A stretch of DNA of 64,000 nucleotides from Leptasterias polaris. Its lineage: Eukaryota > Echinodermata > Asteroidea > Forcipulatida > Asteriidae. The notes under the pieces are model-generated. The model was not told the DNA's origin, ran no database searches, and saw only the letters and a list, made by a program, of their open reading frames with translations. Shown piece after piece: positions 62,201 to 64,000 of this stretch; the stretch's first letter is position 1, and every line of letters starts with the position of its first letter. The translations under genes and the position numbers were made by a program. The stretch is taken from the NCBI GenBank assembly GCA_037783415.1, contig JAZGTN010000017.1:1432501-1496500 (forward strand). The letters run 5' to 3'.

Positions 62201-63557
62201 AAGAGGACAATAGGTCCACGGTTGCTATCACAAAGGAAAGCATTGTGGTCCACGGTTGCTATCACAAAGAGTTGAACAAAGGAGGGTCCACGATTGCAGG
62301 TTGTTACACACTTGTGTGTGTGTGTACAGTTTGTTAGCGAGCAGGTTGACTGAGCACAAATCCCAAAATGTAATATCTCTTTGGAGACATTATTCATGAA
62401 TCTGTGGAATGCAATTTGTTTAAACAAATGACCCTGAACAATTGTTATAGAAAACAATGTGTAGAAGACAAGGTTGTTACTCACATGGCACTGTAGTAGA
62501 GGTTATTACATGTATTAACCCATTATAGCACAATCATTGCCTTACATGCATAAATGGATGTGATGCTGGGGTATGCCCCATCATTCTCCGTTCTCCTCAT
62601 CAACTGTTTGTCTCACATAAACAAAGTATACACAATGAGCCCTTGAAGAGGGCTTTCCGGCAGTGTGAATATTATCGGATCCATCACATTTTGAGTTAGC
62701 TACATTTTGGACATTTTACTCAATTGTGAAAATTTCGCCTAAAAATTAAGTTTTATCAAAGGACAGGTTAGGCATTGAGCCAGAAATTGAAAACAGAGTG
62801 TTTAAACTTCATGTGAATCATGGAAAAACAAAGCTTTTATATTGCCCAATTCCTATTCCTGTAATGAAAAGATAAAGTACAGTGTAGTGTGCCCAAATTT
62901 AAAATGGGTTGTTAGAAAAGACCCAGAAACTTTCTCTGGGTAATGTCGTGCCTTGGGTGGCATACATGTAGAATTAAGCCATTTACGATTTGAATAATGT
63001 ATCTATAGATTTTAATAGTGTCTGGTATATTGGCTTGCTTAGTCACAAGTGACCCCTTAAATTTGAATTCCTCAGACTAGAGCTAGTTGCTGTGGCACAT
63101 GGTTCGGGGCAAGCTTTTGCGAAGTTGCATAATGACTGCGAACACCCATAGGAAATTATGGCACAATGGAACCAGGCCCTTGCCCATCTGGAGGTTGCTG
63201 TACAAAAGCTTGCCCCAAACCACAGATGTAGCAACACTTTCTTTACTCTGGAAAATCCATAAAAGTCCCCTTTCACATCAATGAACCAGACATTATTTCA
63301 ACTTTGTTTATTTCTCATTCAGGTTTGACCATGATGTTCCGGGTGCACCTGTCCAGCCCATGAGTATTGCTCCTCCCCCCATGATCCCCATGGCCCAGAA
63401 CATCACCTGGGGCCAGGCGCCCATGCACCCGATGTACCCCCAGGTCATGACGTCACCGTACTATGCCCAGCCACACATGATGCAGATTGCGCAGAGGTCA
63501 GATATGACCATGATGCCTGACGGGTCACAGGTCACTGAGGAGAGGAGAGGTTACTGA
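56115..63557 (+). CDS. Unidentified multi-exon gene with a Pro/Met-rich C-terminus (partly resolved)
   Basis: I do not recognise this protein. Exon 1 (56115-56230) opens with ATG in CAAGATGGCTGC context and encodes a Gly/Pro/Ser-rich start MAAASNAPSGPGPSSVQGMP ending GADWRKNIAC; the donor is GTAAGC. A 47-bp candidate exon (57003-57049) joins in phase and gives RDDFAKKLCKSYLIFE. Exon 61488-61613 also joins in phase and gives DTSYMDSAEQGIIADMPMTG and more. The last exon, 63323-63557, encodes FDHDVPGAPVQPM and a run of Pro, Met, Gln and Tyr ending EERRGY-stop. The 61613 donor leaves one base while the last exon needs two, so at least one exon between 61620 and 63320 is missing from this model. 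Composition suggests a low-complexity nuclear or RNA-associated protein, but that is a guess. The gene is divergent from ING3. Confidence 0.6.
57003..57049 (+). CDS. Candidate 47-bp coding exon 2 of the plus-strand gene
   Basis: Polypyrimidine tract then AG at 57001-57002, donor GTATCA. It keeps phase with both exon 1 (AG+A gives R) and the 61488 exon (G+AT gives D). A fold-back transposon target duplication begins at 57054. It is short and unsupported by homology. Confidence 0.45.
57063..57750. mobile_element. 688-bp fold-back element with a perfect 9-bp duplication
   Basis: Two arms of about 310 bp, almost identical when inverted, begin TAGCCCCACTTGTG and end CACAAGTGGGGCTA. They are flanked by CAATCATTC at 57054-57062 and 57751-57759. 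A 9-bp duplication with long inverted arms is typical of fold-back or Mutator-like elements. Both arms carry AAAATGGCGGCTCTTGGTAC and, just after, GAGTAAGTC. Confidence 0.93.
58675..58720 (+). repeat. Short tandem repeat GGCTGTTGCTAA x3-4
   Basis: A 12-13-bp unit GGCTGTTGCTAA(G) is repeated just left of the fold-back MITE. Confidence 0.85.
58725..58985. mobile_element. Fold-back MITE, 261 bp, ATAGAC termini
   Basis: Arms of about 110 bp: ATAGACTGTATCGAATATGA at the left, inverted at the right (one change in the terminal 20). Each arm includes AACATGGCGTCTGTGAGCGT. It lies in an intron of the plus-strand gene. Confidence 0.85.
60465..60880. mobile_element. Inverted pair of tRNA-derived SINEs
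   Basis: A minus-strand copy (60465-60605) and a plus-strand copy (60778-60880) face each other. Their outer GGTCTCCCTATTTTGTCAAT and ATTGACAAAACAGGGAGACC flanks are complementary. Confidence 0.65.
60925..61022 (+). repeat. Tandem duplication of about 46 bp
   Basis: CCTGACCAACCGTAAAATAA and the following AT-rich text occur twice, with a third partial unit. Confidence 0.8.
61488..61613 (+). CDS. Candidate internal coding exon of the plus-strand gene
   Basis: A long T-rich tract and TTTTTAG acceptor, a 126-bp open frame (DTSYMDSAEQGIIADMPMTG onward, ending SSSCWGPVVMETSA), and a consensus GTAAGT donor at 61614. Confidence 0.6.
61742..61872 (+). repeat. AGGCCTGGAATTT-family MITE copy in an intron
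   Basis: Starts AGGCCTGAAATTTCAACTTT and AGAGGGCAAGGC; the right end is diverged. Confidence 0.65.
62200..62300 (+). repeat. Short direct repeats GGTCCACGGTTGCTATCACA
   Basis: The 20-mer occurs twice, and a third diverged GGTCCACGATTGC follows. Confidence 0.75.
63086..63236. mobile_element. Palindromic MITE in the last intron of the plus-strand gene
   Basis: GTTGCTGTGGCACATGGTTC and GGGGCAAGCTTTTG recur inverted at the right end (CAAAAGCTTGCCCC then CCACAGATGTAGCAAC). About 150 bp. Confidence 0.65.
63323..63557 (+). CDS. Last coding exon of the plus-strand gene, Pro/Met-rich
   Basis: Acceptor TCTCATTCAG at 63313-63322. The frame FDHDVPGAPVQPMSIAPPPM continues with MHPMYPQVMTSPYYAQPHMM and stops at TGA 63555-63557. 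The strongly biased Pro/Met/Gln/Tyr composition is unlike neighbouring intron sequence. Confidence 0.75.
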
Positions 63558-64000
63558 CCCGGCCCTCTAGGGGAGGGATGTAGGAATTGTTTCTTGCAAC
63601 AGGTAACTGTCTCTTAGAAGACTTTATTTTTGGGGGGTGGGAGGGGGTATTTTTCTTTCCCTGCACCTGGCCTTTATAAAAAAGGGAGTGGTCCCCCCCG
63701 TACAAGTCCCCTGAAACTGAGTTGTCCAAGAGCTACTGACATTGTGATTTTATCCAATAGAAGTTAGTCAGATATATTTACTATGGTTTCTTCAGCGACG
63801 AAACTAGGGCGAAAGTTTAGGGAGCACACAAGCTATTAGCCAGCGATACGTCCGGGCGTCTTTTGGATGCCCTATTTTATTTTTGGACGCCCCGAAAAAC
63901 TGTCGGACGCCCTTGAAGACGCCCTGTTTTTTGTACATAATAAAAAAAATTACATCCGAATACCTGAAATTGTAAGCAAAACGAACGCAAATCCAAAACT
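63558..64000 (+). other. Probable 3' UTR of the plus-strand gene and window end
   Basis: No coding sequence seen. An AATAAA lies at 63939-63944, about 380 nt after the stop, and could be its poly(A) signal. The stretch 63830-63930 repeats a GGACGCCC/GACGCCCT motif four times and may be the edge of a repeat that runs out of the window. Confidence 0.3.

Noticed and set aside
61620..63320. Attempt to place the missing exon of the plus-strand gene
   Set aside because: Several AG/GT pairs exist but none gives a convincing frame with the required phase (2-base start, 2-base end); left unassigned.

Overview
This is a eukaryotic window, AT-rich, with small exons and long introns. It is very rich in short non-autonomous DNA transposons, tRNA-derived SINEs and ACATGTAC-type runs. 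That repeat content and the sequence of the one gene I can name suggest a marine deuterostome invertebrate, most likely an echinoderm such as a sea star. The organism call is inference; the gene calls rest on readable splice junctions.

Genes. (1) The best-supported gene is ING3 (inhibitor of growth family member 3) on the minus strand. I resolve ten coding exons between 45319 and 53967 that join in frame into 400 codons plus a stop, with an N-terminal ING domain and a complete C-terminal C4HC3 PHD finger. (2) On the plus strand, about 2.1 kb upstream and divergent from ING3, is a gene starting at 56115. At least three or four exons reach a proline/methionine-rich last exon that stops at 63557. 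I do not recognise the product, and at least one internal exon is unresolved. (3) On the minus strand at 39130-38919 are two spliced 5' coding exons of a gene running leftward, encoding a short very basic N-terminus. No further exon of it was found, so either its next intron is very long or the gene model is wrong.

Layout. 1-38.9 kb has no other recognisable gene and is a mosaic of repeats. Five elements carry hAT-type 8-bp target-site duplications (9313-10894, 11849-12922, 16160-17451, 23581-24987, 44500-44955). A CAGGGTTC-ended family has copies at 9390, 26250 and 34819 and a stub at 25313. A 20-bp minisatellite (22.73-25.65 kb) is split by one of the hAT-like elements. Several nested terminal-inverted-repeat (TIR) elements and a TTAA-flanked MITE family are also present. 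39-45 kb holds fold-back MITEs and tRNA-like SINEs. 45.3-54 kb is ING3, whose introns hold SINEs, TTAA-flanked MITEs, a LINE 3' end, a locally duplicated ~150-bp repeat and an element inserted 24 bp from a splice donor. 54-56.1 kb is the shared intergenic region of the two divergent genes. 56.1-63.6 kb is the unidentified plus-strand gene; its first large intron carries a 688-bp fold-back element with a perfect 9-bp duplication only 4 bp from the end of a 47-bp candidate exon.

No transposase gene was found in any element; apart from a LINE 3' end fragment, all appear non-autonomous or truncated. No rRNA, functional tRNA or CRISPR array was seen. Long open frames outside the three genes are repeat or chance products.
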